Source: Verrucomicrobiota bacterium JB024 (GTDB lineage: Bacteria > Verrucomicrobiota > Verrucomicrobiia > Opitutales > Cerasicoccaceae). Taken from it: a stretch of 64,000 bases of DNA. Under the pieces are notes generated by a model. That model was given only the letters and a program-made list of their open reading frames with translations, did no database searches and was not told where the DNA came from. How positions within the stretch are numbered: the first letter of the stretch is position 1; each line of letters opens with the position of its first letter. The position numbers and the translations under genes were made by a program. The stretch lies in contig JAUTCS010000034.1 in the NCBI GenBank assembly GCA_030673825.1, positions 1 through 64,000 of the forward strand. Reading direction: 5' to 3'. Shown in pieces: positions 1 through 6,261 of the stretch.

Positions 1-565
1 ACTGGAGGGCAAAACCCAGCTTTTCATTAACCGGCGTGCGAAAGGTCAGCTCCGCGGGATCTGCCTCGGACCTCAGCGGCGCCGTGTCTGGGTTCTCCAG
101 TAGGGCCGCCCGCATGGCCTGCGCCCGCTCCAGCTCGGACACGCTAACCGCCTGCTTCCCTTCGTTCTCGCGAAGGAAATGGGCAGAAGCATCGACCATG
201 GCTTGGTACTCGGCCAGCTTGCGCGCATCAGCCGGGCTCGGCTTGTCGGCGTGCGCGATGCGCCACATCGCTTTTTCCTGCGCGGCGGTCAGCCGTACAG
301 GCTCCTGCCCCTTATCGTAAAAGCGCTCGCCAATAGTTTCCGGCTCCAGGCATACCGCGTGGACCAGTTCCCCGAACACCAGCGCGTCCGTGGCCGCCTG
401 GGGCGGTATCTCCCCGCGCAGCCGGGCGCCAAAGCGCCGGGGATGCTCGGAGAAGTCTTTCAGGTTGGTAGAGCTAACAGCCGGGTTTGCATGGTAAACC
501 GCGTTCGGCTCGCCCGCGATGATGCCAGTCTGCGCGACGTCTGGGTTGTAGGGCGCGATGTCCAT
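1..565 (-). CDS. RecE/exodeoxyribonuclease VIII-like PDDEXK nuclease, partial (C-terminus off the left edge)
   Basis: The minus-strand frame from the ATG at 565 stays open to base 1, giving the first 188 residues of a longer protein. The N-terminus has the layout of the exodeoxyribonuclease VIII PDDEXK-like family (DUF3799): an early YHANPAVSSTNLKDF stretch near residues 25-39, then ALVFGELVHAVCLEPE near residues 61-76, where the GxxxH pair is the family's N-terminal signature. Members chew dsDNA ends 5'-3' for single-strand-annealing recombination with a RecT partner. The ATG overlaps the TGA of the upstream gene (565-567), so the two are probably translationally coupled. The catalytic D-ExK part should lie beyond the window, so activity cannot be judged. 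The family call rests on recognising the motif, not on a search. Confidence 0.7.
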   Translation of the reverse strand, partial: MDIAPYNPDVAQTGIIAGEPNAVYHANPAVSSTNLKDFSEHPRRFGARLRGEIPPQAATDALVFGELVHAVCLEPETIGERFYDKGQEPVRLTAAQEKAMWRIAHADKPSPADARKLAEYQAMVDASAHFLRENEGKQAVSVSELERAQAMRAALLENPDTAPLRSEADPAELTFRTPVNEKLGFALQ

Positions 566-963
566 CAGGCCTCGCCTCCCTTCGTGGCCGCTGCCCTGCG
601 CACACGCACAGCGGGGCCGCGAGAGCCATCCGGTCGGCGTACATTTTGCTCCAGATACAGCTCGACCTGTTGCCCGATGGCGTCACCGATCCTCGCCCCA
701 AAATCCGCGATCAGGCGGCGGCGAATCGTGCTGTTGATGTGCAGCAGGCGGTGCCCCGACTCCCCGAGCACCAGCGCGGGAACATCGTTTTCCGTCCGCC
801 CATGCTGCCAGGTGACGCTGGGGAATTTGACCACATTCTGGATGGTCTTGACGACGACCGTGTCAGCCGTTGGGAAATCCTCCGAGCTGATCCACTCGCT
901 CTTGCGCAGTTGCGACCAGTAGCCGCTCACCTCCGTGGGGGTGCTTTTATCGCTGTCGTTCAT
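565..963 (-). CDS. phage-type hypothetical protein in the recombination operon
   Basis: This is a 132-residue soluble protein with no signal peptide. Its core resembles short phage proteins found beside RecE/RecT-type genes: a TWxx-type beta region around residues 37-60, then LLHINSTIRRRLIADFG (about 73-89) and GDAIGQQVELYLEQNVR (about 92-108), followed by a basic, low-complexity tail. The stop overlaps the start of the nuclease downstream (TGATG), and the gene sits 2 nt after the preceding 148-residue gene, so all three are one transcript. A role in phage recombination or replication is inferred only from this context. No enzymatic motif is visible. Confidence 0.6.
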   Translation of the reverse strand: MNDSDKSTPTEVSGYWSQLRKSEWISSEDFPTADTVVVKTIQNVVKFPSVTWQHGRTENDVPALVLGESGHRLLHINSTIRRRLIADFGARIGDAIGQQVELYLEQNVRRPDGSRGPAVRVRRAAATKGGEA

Positions 964-965
964 GG

Positions 966-1412
966 CTACAGCTTCCCCCCTTCCAGCGGCAGCTTGTTGT
1001 CGGTCGTCACGACGAGCACCGGCTCCTTAGTCTTGACCCACACGAGGTTTTCCTTGGTGAACTTCGCGGTCACAACCTCGCAGATTTCCCCGATGGATTG
1101 CACCGGAATGCGGCGCCCGCGCGGGCTAGCGTTGTAGTTGTAGCCGGACTTGATGAGGCGCTCGTTCGCCACATAGGGGCTGTCCTCTTCGGGGATTTGC
1201 AGCACCCAGCATGTGAAGTCCTCCCCTGCGAGTTTGCCCTCGGGGTCAGAGACGAGCACCACGAACTGCTTCTTGATGGTCGGCTTCCTTTCCTCTTCGG
1301 ACTGAGCGGCCAACTCGGTGTTGATGTCTTCCATGATAGCGGCCACTTGCCGCTGCTCCAGCTCGTTGCGTTGCATCACGAGCTTCACGAGGTCCAGGTC
1401 TGCTTTAGGCAT
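966..1412 (-). CDS. hypothetical protein of the element's recombination operon
   Basis: A 148-residue protein starting MPKADLDLVK. I placed the start at 1412, not at the upstream possibility 1490, because an AGGAG-type Shine-Dalgarno sits about 9 nt before this ATG and because it overlaps the previous gene by only 8 nt. The N-terminal 40 residues are charged and helical (RNELEQRQVAAIMEDINTEL); the rest is mixed beta. There is no transmembrane segment or known motif that I recognise. It is followed after 2 nt by the next gene in the same operon. Function unknown; a replication or recombination accessory role is suggested only by position. Confidence 0.6.
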   Translation of the reverse strand: MPKADLDLVKLVMQRNELEQRQVAAIMEDINTELAAQSEEERKPTIKKQFVVLVSDPEGKLAGEDFTCWVLQIPEEDSPYVANERLIKSGYNYNASPRGRRIPVQSIGEICEVVTAKFTKENLVWVKTKEPVLVVTTDNKLPLEGGKL

Positions 1413-2112
1413 TGGTCGGCTCTCCTTCCTGTTCGGGTTTTTCAGCGCGCGCCGTTGCCATTTCTGCCAGGCGTGCCGCGCAGAATTCAAGGGCCACGGT
1501 CCGGCTTCCCTTCAGGCTATCCGGCCCGTTGGCGATGTATTCGCGCAGGTCAGATTCGCTCCCCGAGAAGCAGCCGCAGAAATAGCGGCTATCATCGCCC
1601 CATTTGATAGCCAGGAGTTGGCGACCACATTCGCCATGATCAGTCCAGCTCACGGACACGCGCATGATCGACTGCACATTTTGCAGGTTGGCGTAGCGCA
1701 GGTCGGCGTCGCTCAGGTTGGCGTAGCGCAGGTCGGCGGAGCTCAGGTTGGCGTAGCGCAGGTTGGCGGAGCGCAGGTCGGCGTAGCGCAGGTCGGCGTC
1801 GCTCAGGTTGGCGTAGCGCAGGTCGGCGGAGCTCAGGTTGGCGTAGCGCAGGTCGGCGGAGCTCAGGTTGGCGTAGCGCAGGTCGGCGGAGCGCAGGTCG
1901 GCGTCGCGCAGGTCGGCGGAGCTCAGGTTGGCGTAGCGCAGGTCGGCGGAGCTCAGGTTGGCGTAGCGCAGGTTGGCGTAGCGCAGGTCGGCGTAGCGCA
2001 GGTCGGCGGAGCGCAGGTCGGCGGAGCGCAGGTTGGCCCTTTCGCCGTCATCCTCGTTATTAAGCCAAGCCCTGTGCTTGGCCAGTATCTCATTTAATTT
2101 TTCTTTTTCCAT
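1405..2112 (-). CDS. pentapeptide-repeat protein with unusual C-terminal domain
   Basis: This 235-residue protein has a short polar N-terminus (1-23), about 24 pentapeptide repeats of the A(D/N)L(R/S)x form (roughly residues 24-145), and a non-repeat C-terminal domain of about 90 residues with clustered Cys, Trp and acidic residues. Such repeats fold as a right-handed quadrilateral beta-helix; some family members mimic DNA and protect gyrase, many have no known role. The repeats are nearly identical at DNA level, so they are young or gene-converted. The stop overlaps the next start by 8 nt. Its place between regulators and a RecE-like nuclease suggests an element-borne function, possibly protecting or modulating host DNA enzymes, but that is inference. 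Confidence 0.8.
   Translation of the reverse strand: MEKEKLNEILAKHRAWLNNEDDGERANLRSADLRSADLRYADLRYANLRYANLSSADLRYANLSSADLRDADLRSADLRYANLSSADLRYANLSSADLRYANLSDADLRYADLRSANLRYANLSSADLRYANLSDADLRYANLQNVQSIMRVSVSWTDHGECGRQLLAIKWGDDSRYFCGCFSGSESDLREYIANGPDSLKGSRTVALEFCAARLAEMATARAEKPEQEGEPTNA
1683..2039. repeat. 15-nt tandem repeat encoding the pentapeptide solenoid
   Basis: On the plus strand the unit reads as variants of ggttggcgtagcgca / ggtcggcggagctca, repeated without spacers for about 24 copies. The period of 15 nt keeps the minus-strand frame open and encodes one pentapeptide per unit. The variation is almost limited to two or three positions per unit (t/c in ggtt/ggtc, ta/ga/tc before gcgca). 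Such an array can change length by replication slippage in steps of five residues. Confidence 0.85.
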
Positions 2113-2142
2113 CGTATCGTTGGTTGGTGGTTCTAAATCGCG

Positions 2143-2379
2143 TCAGTCCCAGGGTTCGGTATTCCAGTCGGCCACCCGTTGGGCGTATTGCTCGGCTGCG
2201 GTCGCTCCGATCCATTCGAGGTCTTTCTCGCTCAGGCGATCCAGCGGGATGTCCTCGCCGGTTTCCGCGTGCTGGAGTTTGCACACCCCGTGAAACTCGT
2301 CCCCGTCGCGGGAAAGCTCCGCCGTGGCGATCACGGGCGTCTCGTCGTCGTCCAGCGCGTACTCGACCTCTTCGTCCAT
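2143..2379 (-). CDS. small acidic hypothetical protein of the element
   Basis: A 78-residue very acidic protein (start MDEEVEYALDDDET) without signal peptide, membrane segment or recognised motif. Its ATG overlaps the stop region of the upstream 117-residue gene at 2379, which supports both the start and the operon. Gene order and small size are typical of early phage operons. An acidic small protein of this kind could bind a host nucleic-acid enzyme, but nothing in the sequence proves it. Confidence 0.55.
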   Translation of the reverse strand: MDEEVEYALDDDETPVIATAELSRDGDEFHGVCKLQHAETGEDIPLDRLSEKDLEWIGATAAEQYAQRVADWNTEPWD

Positions 2380-2732
2380 TAAGCGGCCTTCCCGTCTTCG
2401 AGCTTACGCACGCGCAGCTCCTGCGACCGCACCCGTCTGGCCGAGGCGGCCATCTGCTCTTGGAGCACGGACAGGTGTGCCTTCTCGCGCTGGAGCGCCG
2501 CCCACCGGATCACGTCGCGCTGGAGCTGCCAGAAACAGTCCGCGACGGCGACCCGGTCCAGCTCGCCCTGGTAAAACTCCACCCGCGCCATGGCCCCGCC
2601 CGCCTCGCTACGGGCGCGGATGTGGTACTCGACCGGGTCCAGCCCGGCGGCCTGGCAAATCTTGTCGCGCTGCCAGCTCAGGTGCGCGCACAGCCGCTTG
2701 GCCGTGGTGGACATTTCAGGTCCTTCGCTCAT
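2379..2732 (-). CDS. hypothetical coiled-coil-like protein of the element
   Basis: About 117 residues, mostly helical, rich in Arg, Glu and Gln with a heptad-like C-terminal half (LQREKAHLSVLQEQMAASA). The start is uncertain: the ATG at 2732 has a GGAG about 11 nt upstream, while an internal ATG at 2714 has GAAGGA about 8 nt upstream. It overlaps the next gene by a few bases and lies 29 nt downstream of the helix-turn-helix gene, so it belongs to the same leftward operon. I recognise no family. Confidence 0.5.
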   Translation of the reverse strand: MSEGPEMSTTAKRLCAHLSWQRDKICQAAGLDPVEYHIRARSEAGGAMARVEFYQGELDRVAVADCFWQLQRDVIRWAALQREKAHLSVLQEQMAASARRVRSQELRVRKLEDGKAA

Positions 2733-2761
2733 CGTATCGTCTCCGTGGTGTTGGGTTAAAT

Positions 2762-3022
2762 TTAAGAGGCGGTCTCCAGTCGTCGGATTTCGCGGGCCGG
2801 GATGCGCCCGTCCGGCAGGCACTTGACCTTGCCCTTGCGGATGCGCTCAAACAGGGTTCGCCGGTCGATCCCCAGCCGTCTTGCCGCCTCGCTCCGGTTC
2901 ATGGCCGCGGGCAGGGGATCCTTGTCCACCGCCGGGACCAGCATCAGCCCATCCGCCCGCAGCTTACGGGCGAGCGCTTCCGCGATGCGGTTGATGTCCG
3001 GCTCTGGCAGCAGCTCGGGCAT
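2762..3022 (-). CDS. helix-turn-helix DNA-binding protein, excisionase-like
   Basis: 86 residues. After a linker N-terminus, residues about 40-75 form a MerR/excisionase-type winged helix: MNRSEAARRLGIDRRTLFER is a classic helix-turn-helix, followed by a short wing (KGKVKCLPDGRIPAREIRRL). Proteins of this size in integrative elements often act as recombination directionality factors or as transcription regulators. It begins 3 nt after the preceding RHH gene ends, so it is likely under control of the same palindromic operator. Excisionase is a reasonable working call given the integrase at 4769-5905, but control of transcription alone would look the same. Confidence 0.6.
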   Translation of the reverse strand: MPELLPEPDINRIAEALARKLRADGLMLVPAVDKDPLPAAMNRSEAARRLGIDRRTLFERIRKGKVKCLPDGRIPAREIRRLETAS

Positions 3023-3025
3023 GGC

Positions 3026-3247
3026 TCAGGCGGCCCCTTTCCGGCTTTGCGTGTTCGAAGTTGACTTGCTGTTCTCATCGGCAGGAGTTGCGAGAAGTTC
3101 GCAACCAAGGTCAGAACAAATCGCGGCACAAACATAAGCACTCAGCGACTGCCGGTTCTTTCCCGCTCTTGTCTTTGCTGCCTCAAGTACATCCGGCTCA
3201 AAACTAATACCTTGGGTAATTCTGGAGCGCCTTGCTTTGACTTGCAT
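3026..3247 (-). CDS. ribbon-helix-helix regulator of the leftward element operon
   Basis: The likely product is 73 residues, starting MQVKARRSRI at 3247; an upstream ATG at 3283 would add 12 residues but would place the operator at 3257-3275 inside the gene. Residues about 7-45 (RITQGISFEPDVLEAAKTRA, then SLSAYVCAAICSDL) match a ribbon-helix-helix: a short beta strand and two helices, the second beginning with Ser-Xaa-Tyr as in many Arc/CopG-type repressors. It is the first gene of the leftward operon and is divergent from a second RHH gene at 3329. Repression of its own operon through the flanking GTTGCGAA palindrome is the simple inference. Confidence 0.65.
   Translation of the reverse strand: MQVKARRSRITQGISFEPDVLEAAKTRAGKNRQSLSAYVCAAICSDLGCELLATPADENSKSTSNTQSRKGAA
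3087..3105. promoter_or_regulatory. candidate RHH operator inside the coding region
   Basis: GTTGCGAGAAGTTCGCAAC is an inverted repeat (GTTGCGA / TCGCAAC) differing by one base from the palindrome at 3257-3275. It lies within the codons of the 73-residue RHH gene. Two copies of one 19-nt palindrome 170 bp apart suggest cooperative or looping repression. Confidence 0.5.
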
Positions 3248-3256
3248 GAGCGATAA

Positions 3257-3275
3257 GTTGCGAAAAGTTCGCAAC
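3257..3275. promoter_or_regulatory. candidate RHH operator, perfect palindrome
   Basis: GTTGCGAAAAGTTCGCAAC has perfect 8-nt arms (GTTGCGAA / TTCGCAAC) around AAG. It sits 10 nt upstream of the chosen start of the leftward RHH gene and about 55 nt upstream of the rightward RHH gene, where it could control both. Confidence 0.6.
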
Positions 3276-3292
3276 CATTGCAAGCTTTTTTC

Positions 3293-3319
3293 TTGTAAAA
3301 GTTCGCAATTGTTGGCAAC
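3293..3319. promoter_or_regulatory. degenerate third copy of the RHH operator
   Basis: The stretch contains the half-site AAAAGTTCGCAA exactly as in the perfect palindrome, preceded by a degenerate left arm (TTGTA), followed by a second degenerate half TTGGCAAC. It ends about 10 nt before the GTG start of the rightward gene, so occupancy would block its expression. Confidence 0.4.
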
Positions 3320-3328
3320 TATGGATGT

Positions 3329-3889
3329 GTGAGCAAGAAAACTAAAGTCACTTTTGGTGTATCATTCCCCGATGAGCGCATTCTCGAACTGGGCAAACAG
3401 AAGGCGCAAGAGCTGGGTATGTCATTCTCTGCCTACGTGAATCAGGTTCTCCGAAAGGACTTATCCATTCGTAGCGTGTTCGATGAGAACCCGCAGCAAA
3501 AGGATGACGTTAATACCCTCTACCAGGTCGCGGCCGAGTCGGATCTGGCATTTCGGAAAAAGCGGACCTTCCGCCTGCCGGAGTCATTTGACCTGCGCGG
3601 GAAAGAGATTGATGAGGTTCTCCCCCACCTCAAGGAATACCACCCGGCCCTCTACGCTCGCCTGCTGGAAATCGCCCCCATCCATGGCGAGGATGACCTG
3701 CTGGACGTACTTGAGAGTGAAGGTTGGGAGTTCCAGGACTACGAGGCGGGGGTGCTCAAGCGCGCCTACCGCAAGCTCATTAAGGCGTCCGCCGAAGCCG
3801 AGAGCGTCACCAAACCTAAGCCTGTGAAGCGTCCGGCCCGACCGATTCCAAGTCAAAAAGGTACCGCTGACGGGCGTCGTCAGGCATGA
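3329..3889 (+). CDS. ribbon-helix-helix protein with helical C-terminal domain
   Basis: 186 residues from a GTG start; no Shine-Dalgarno is visible. Residues about 6-45 are a ribbon-helix-helix (TKVTFGVSFPDERILELGKQ, then SFSAYVNQVLRKDL), similar in layout to the divergent 73-residue protein. A helical region follows (about 85-160) with many acidic residues, and the tail is Lys/Arg/Pro-rich. The pair of divergent RHH genes sharing a palindromic control region resembles a two-repressor switch. The last 74 nt overlap the convergent gene at 3816-4088. Alternatively it could be a relaxosome or partition accessory protein, since RHH proteins serve there too. Confidence 0.7.
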   Translation: MSKKTKVTFGVSFPDERILELGKQKAQELGMSFSAYVNQVLRKDLSIRSVFDENPQQKDDVNTLYQVAAESDLAFRKKRTFRLPESFDLRGKEIDEVLPHLKEYHPALYARLLEIAPIHGEDDLLDVLESEGWEFQDYEAGVLKRAYRKLIKASAEAESVTKPKPVKRPARPIPSQKGTADGRRQA

Positions 3890-4088
3890 TGTGCTCCAGC
3901 AGGTGTGCCCGCCCGGGGATCATCCCGCATTCGCGCACCTGCTCCTTGAGGTGCTCCACCTCGTCGCAGAGCATATACCCGATCCGCCGTGCCTCGCTCA
4001 CACTGCGAGCCTCTCTTAACGCCGTGCGGTAGTAGTAGGCTTGAGGACGATAGGAAATAGGGTCAAAAACAGTATCACTCTCACTCAT
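3816..4088 (-). CDS. hypothetical protein overlapping the RHH gene tail to tail
   Basis: 90 residues with a natural-looking composition: Tyr/Arg-rich N-terminus (SYRPQAYYYRTALREARS) and a helical middle (RRIGYMLCDEVEHLKEQVRE). No signal peptide or known motif. Its 3' end overlaps the convergent RHH gene by 74 nt, so mRNAs from the two would be antisense there. The upstream region has no clear ribosome site. Function unknown. Confidence 0.5.
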   Translation of the reverse strand: MSESDTVFDPISYRPQAYYYRTALREARSVSEARRIGYMLCDEVEHLKEQVRECGMIPGRAHLLEHIMPDDARQRYLFDLESVGPDASQA

Positions 4089-4202
4089 GGCAGCGCTAAC
4101 TTGGTTTCTTCACCTCGACCGGGCAAGCCCTTTGAATGTCACACGATCATTTTACGGGTACGTGATACGCCATGGTTCCACCCTAAGAATGCGATCCATC
4201 TG

Positions 4203-4718
4203 CTACTTATTGTCCTCAAACCATTTCCGTATCAACACGACGTTCTCATCAATATCATACAGTTTCAATGCTGGATGCTCGGGCTTATCCTTGTAATATT
4301 TCACCCTCATCTCATAGCCTGGTACGCGCACAGGAACAGTCGATGGTCCTCCAGTTGAAAATCCGCTATAGGAAGACGTGTAGGCCGTCCCGGTAGGATA
4401 CGTCGTTGCCGTTCCGCTGGTGAATGTGTTCTGGGGTAAGCCAAGTTGATAGGTTCCGCTATTGTCCCATTCGCCTTCGATTTCCATATACTTGTATTCA
4501 AGCTGAGCACCGATATCGATGGCCCGAACGAATGCATAGCGCTGGACATCCTCATAACTGGTCACATCGTTCCCCGAGAAACCAACGATATAAGTGTCCG
4601 GCGAGAGTTTTTGCTCATAATAACCGCCATCTCCACCCAACGGTCCATACGTTGTTGAGCAGCCACAGGCGAAGGCCAGACAAGCTGCGAGCAGTATCAC
4701 GTTGGCAAACCTGATCAT
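4203..4718 (-). CDS. CC0125/CC1285-like outer lipoprotein
   Basis: 171 residues. The N-terminus is a lipoprotein signal: MIRFANVILLAACLAFACGC with the modified cysteine at about residue 20. Directly after it, a YGPLGGDGGYYEQKLSPDTY run and IVGFSGNDVTSYEDVQRYAF recall the small CC0125/CC1285 lipoprotein family, in which a GGY-x-E-x-L-x-D/P-x-Y-x-V-x-F-x-G-N pattern is conserved. The middle is Thr/Ser/Gly-rich, the C-terminus charged. It would sit in the periplasmic face of a membrane. The gene lies between the integrase and the element's regulatory region, so it may be a morons-type cargo gene. Function in the family is unknown. Confidence 0.7.
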   Translation of the reverse strand: MIRFANVILLAACLAFACGCSTTYGPLGGDGGYYEQKLSPDTYIVGFSGNDVTSYEDVQRYAFVRAIDIGAQLEYKYMEIEGEWDNSGTYQLGLPQNTFTSGTATTYPTGTAYTSSYSGFSTGGPSTVPVRVPGYEMRVKYYKDKPEHPALKLYDIDENVVLIRKWFEDNK

Positions 4719-4768
4719 AGATTATTACAAATCAATCACAGGCTTAACGGCGTCAAGCCTGTTCGCTG

Positions 4769-5905
4769 TCATGGCAATATATCGAACCACTCTTTAGCCG
4801 CCGCCTTGGTGGCGATGCCCTTATAGGACTGCCAGATTTCAGCCGGGTTGCTATGGCCCATGATGTAGCTGGCCTTCTCGGCTGCCCCATCGAGGGCACA
4901 CTTGTAGGTGGCAAAGCTGTGGCGCAGGGCGTTATGCGGCGGGGTCAGACCCGCACGTTTATTCGCCTCAGAGCGGGCATACAGATACTTGCGGTGTTCA
5001 ATGGGGAAGGCATCCTCCAGGGTGACGCGCTCCAGCCACGGCCAAAGGTTCTCGGGCGCGTGCTCGATCAGGTGGGAGCGCCCGGTTTTGAACTTCTCGG
5101 CCGGGAAGAACAGTTGCCGATCCTTGATGCGGATTTCCTCCGGTTCCAGTCGCTCGATACTGGAGGAGCGCAGTCCGGCGAACGCGCCCAGGGCGAGATA
5201 GGCACACACCTCCGGATATTCCGCATTCGCCCGCATCAGGGCCTTCATCTGGTCCGGCGTCAGGATCCCGGGAGTCTTCTTGCGGTGCTCCGGCACGGCC
5301 AGCCCGGCGGCCGGGCTTTTCAGCACGTACCCTTTCTCATGCGCATAGCCGAAAAAGGCGCGCAGGTAGGCGCGGCGGTTACGTCTGGTCACCGGGCCGA
5401 TTTCCGGCGTGGACAGCCATTGCTCCAGTTCGGACTTGCTGATCGTGTCTATCTGACGCTCCGCCCCGAGTACCGGGACGAGGTTGTTTCCGATGGCGCT
5501 TTTAATGTGCGAGACGTAGTCCGTGCTCTTGTCCGACTTGGCATCGTAGAACTCGGCATACACCTCTCCGAGCGGCTTGGTCTTAACAGGCGCGCTGACG
5601 TGCGCCTCCACCGCATAGGCCAGGAGGCTCTCCGGGCTCATCCCGTGCCGCTCACAGGTGGCTTTCAGATGGAGCCACCGCTGCCACTCCGCAGCACTGA
5701 AAGACCCGTCGATGGCGCCCACACGCATTTCCCGCGCGAAGTCGGCCCGCTCATGCTCGGCAGCGAACGACCGCACCACTTTCTTACCGTTTTTCAGGGT
5801 GAGCCTCACGCAGTACCGGCCTTTGACGCGGTCTTTGCGCTCGTAAAAGTAGGGCCGTCCGACAATATCAGCGGGTACAAAATCGTTACCAGGCGATCCG
5901 ATCAT
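4769..5905 (-). CDS. int: tyrosine recombinase / integrase
   Basis: 378 residues. The catalytic set of the tyrosine recombinase family is complete: Arg246 (FAGLRSS), Lys273 (KFKTGRS), His324 and Arg328 (HNALRHS), His351 (MGHSNP) and nucleophile Tyr361 (IWQSYKG). Residues about 108-200 form the SAM-like core-binding domain; the first about 70 residues look like an arm-type DNA-binding region. The gene ends leftward and starts about 150 nt from the 3' end of the tRNA-Pro gene, the usual place for an integrase that uses a tRNA as attachment site. It should catalyse integration and, with a directionality factor such as the protein at 2762-3022, excision of the element that fills 1-6057 and continues left. 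Confidence 0.93.
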   Translation of the reverse strand: MIGSPGNDFVPADIVGRPYFYERKDRVKGRYCVRLTLKNGKKVVRSFAAEHERADFAREMRVGAIDGSFSAAEWQRWLHLKATCERHGMSPESLLAYAVEAHVSAPVKTKPLGEVYAEFYDAKSDKSTDYVSHIKSAIGNNLVPVLGAERQIDTISKSELEQWLSTPEIGPVTRRNRRAYLRAFFGYAHEKGYVLKSPAAGLAVPEHRKKTPGILTPDQMKALMRANAEYPEVCAYLALGAFAGLRSSSIERLEPEEIRIKDRQLFFPAEKFKTGRSHLIEHAPENLWPWLERVTLEDAFPIEHRKYLYARSEANKRAGLTPPHNALRHSFATYKCALDGAAEKASYIMGHSNPAEIWQSYKGIATKAAAKEWFDILP

Positions 5906-5921
5906 GGTAACAAACGGTTAC
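5885..5921. promoter_or_regulatory. repeated GTTAC/GTAAC motifs around the integrase start
   Basis: GTTACC (5885-5890), GGTAAC (5906-5911) and GGTTAC (5916-5921) lie on both sides of the integrase ATG at 5905; GTAAC and GTTAC form an inverted pair with a 5-nt spacer. They could be arm-type integrase sites or an autoregulatory operator. Short motifs, so weak evidence. Confidence 0.3.
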
Positions 5922-6021
5922 ATTTTTATTCCCACAAGTCAACCCACGGCTTCCCAACTTGCCCCGTGCACCGCGTCCGGAACGCCCACGCATCCCGCAT
6001 AAAACCTACAAAACCCCGCAT

Positions 6022-6049
6022 AAAAAAAGGCCCCGACAAGCGGAGCCTT
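6022..6049 (-). terminator. intrinsic terminator after tRNA-Pro
   Basis: On the minus strand AAGGCTCC, loop GCTTGTC, GGGGCCTT (8 pairs, one G-U), then seven T. It starts 8 nt after the CCA end of the tRNA. It sits inside the integrated element's edge, so it may have been supplied by the element to restore tRNA termination. Confidence 0.8.
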
Positions 6050-6057
6050 AAAAATAG

Positions 6058-6134
6058 TGGTCGGGCTGAGAGGATTCGAACCTCCGGCCTCTTCGTCCCG
6101 AACGAAGCGCGCTACCAGACTGCGCTACAGCCCG
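6058..6134 (-). tRNA. tRNA-Pro (anticodon CGG)
   Basis: 77 nt including an encoded CCA (6058-6060). The acceptor arm is CGGGCTG/CAGCCCG, the D arm is GCGCAGTCTGGTAGCGC, and the anticodon stem CTTCG/CGAAG closes the loop TTCGGGA, giving anticodon CGG, which reads CCG proline codons. The T arm is GGAGGTTCGAATCCTCT. The tyrosine integrase gene starts on its 3' side, so the 3' half of this gene is the probable attachment site. Confidence 0.95.
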
Positions 6135-6261
6135 TCCAAATAATCGGGAAAGAGGCGAAAATGGCAGACCACGGCGATCAGGCAAGTTTTTTTCGCTCAA
6201 ACTCGCCTTTTTTCGGGTCGCAAAGCCGGTATCGGCTTGCACGCCCCTGTTGATGCACGAC

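Noticed and set aside
1683-2039. CRISPR-like repeat array
   Set aside because: Period 15 nt with no spacers and an unbroken reading frame of pentapeptides.
4853-6253. Long plus-strand open frame of 466 codons opposite the integrase
   Set aside because: The minus frame has the full recombinase catalytic set; the plus frame has no motif and crosses the tRNA gene.
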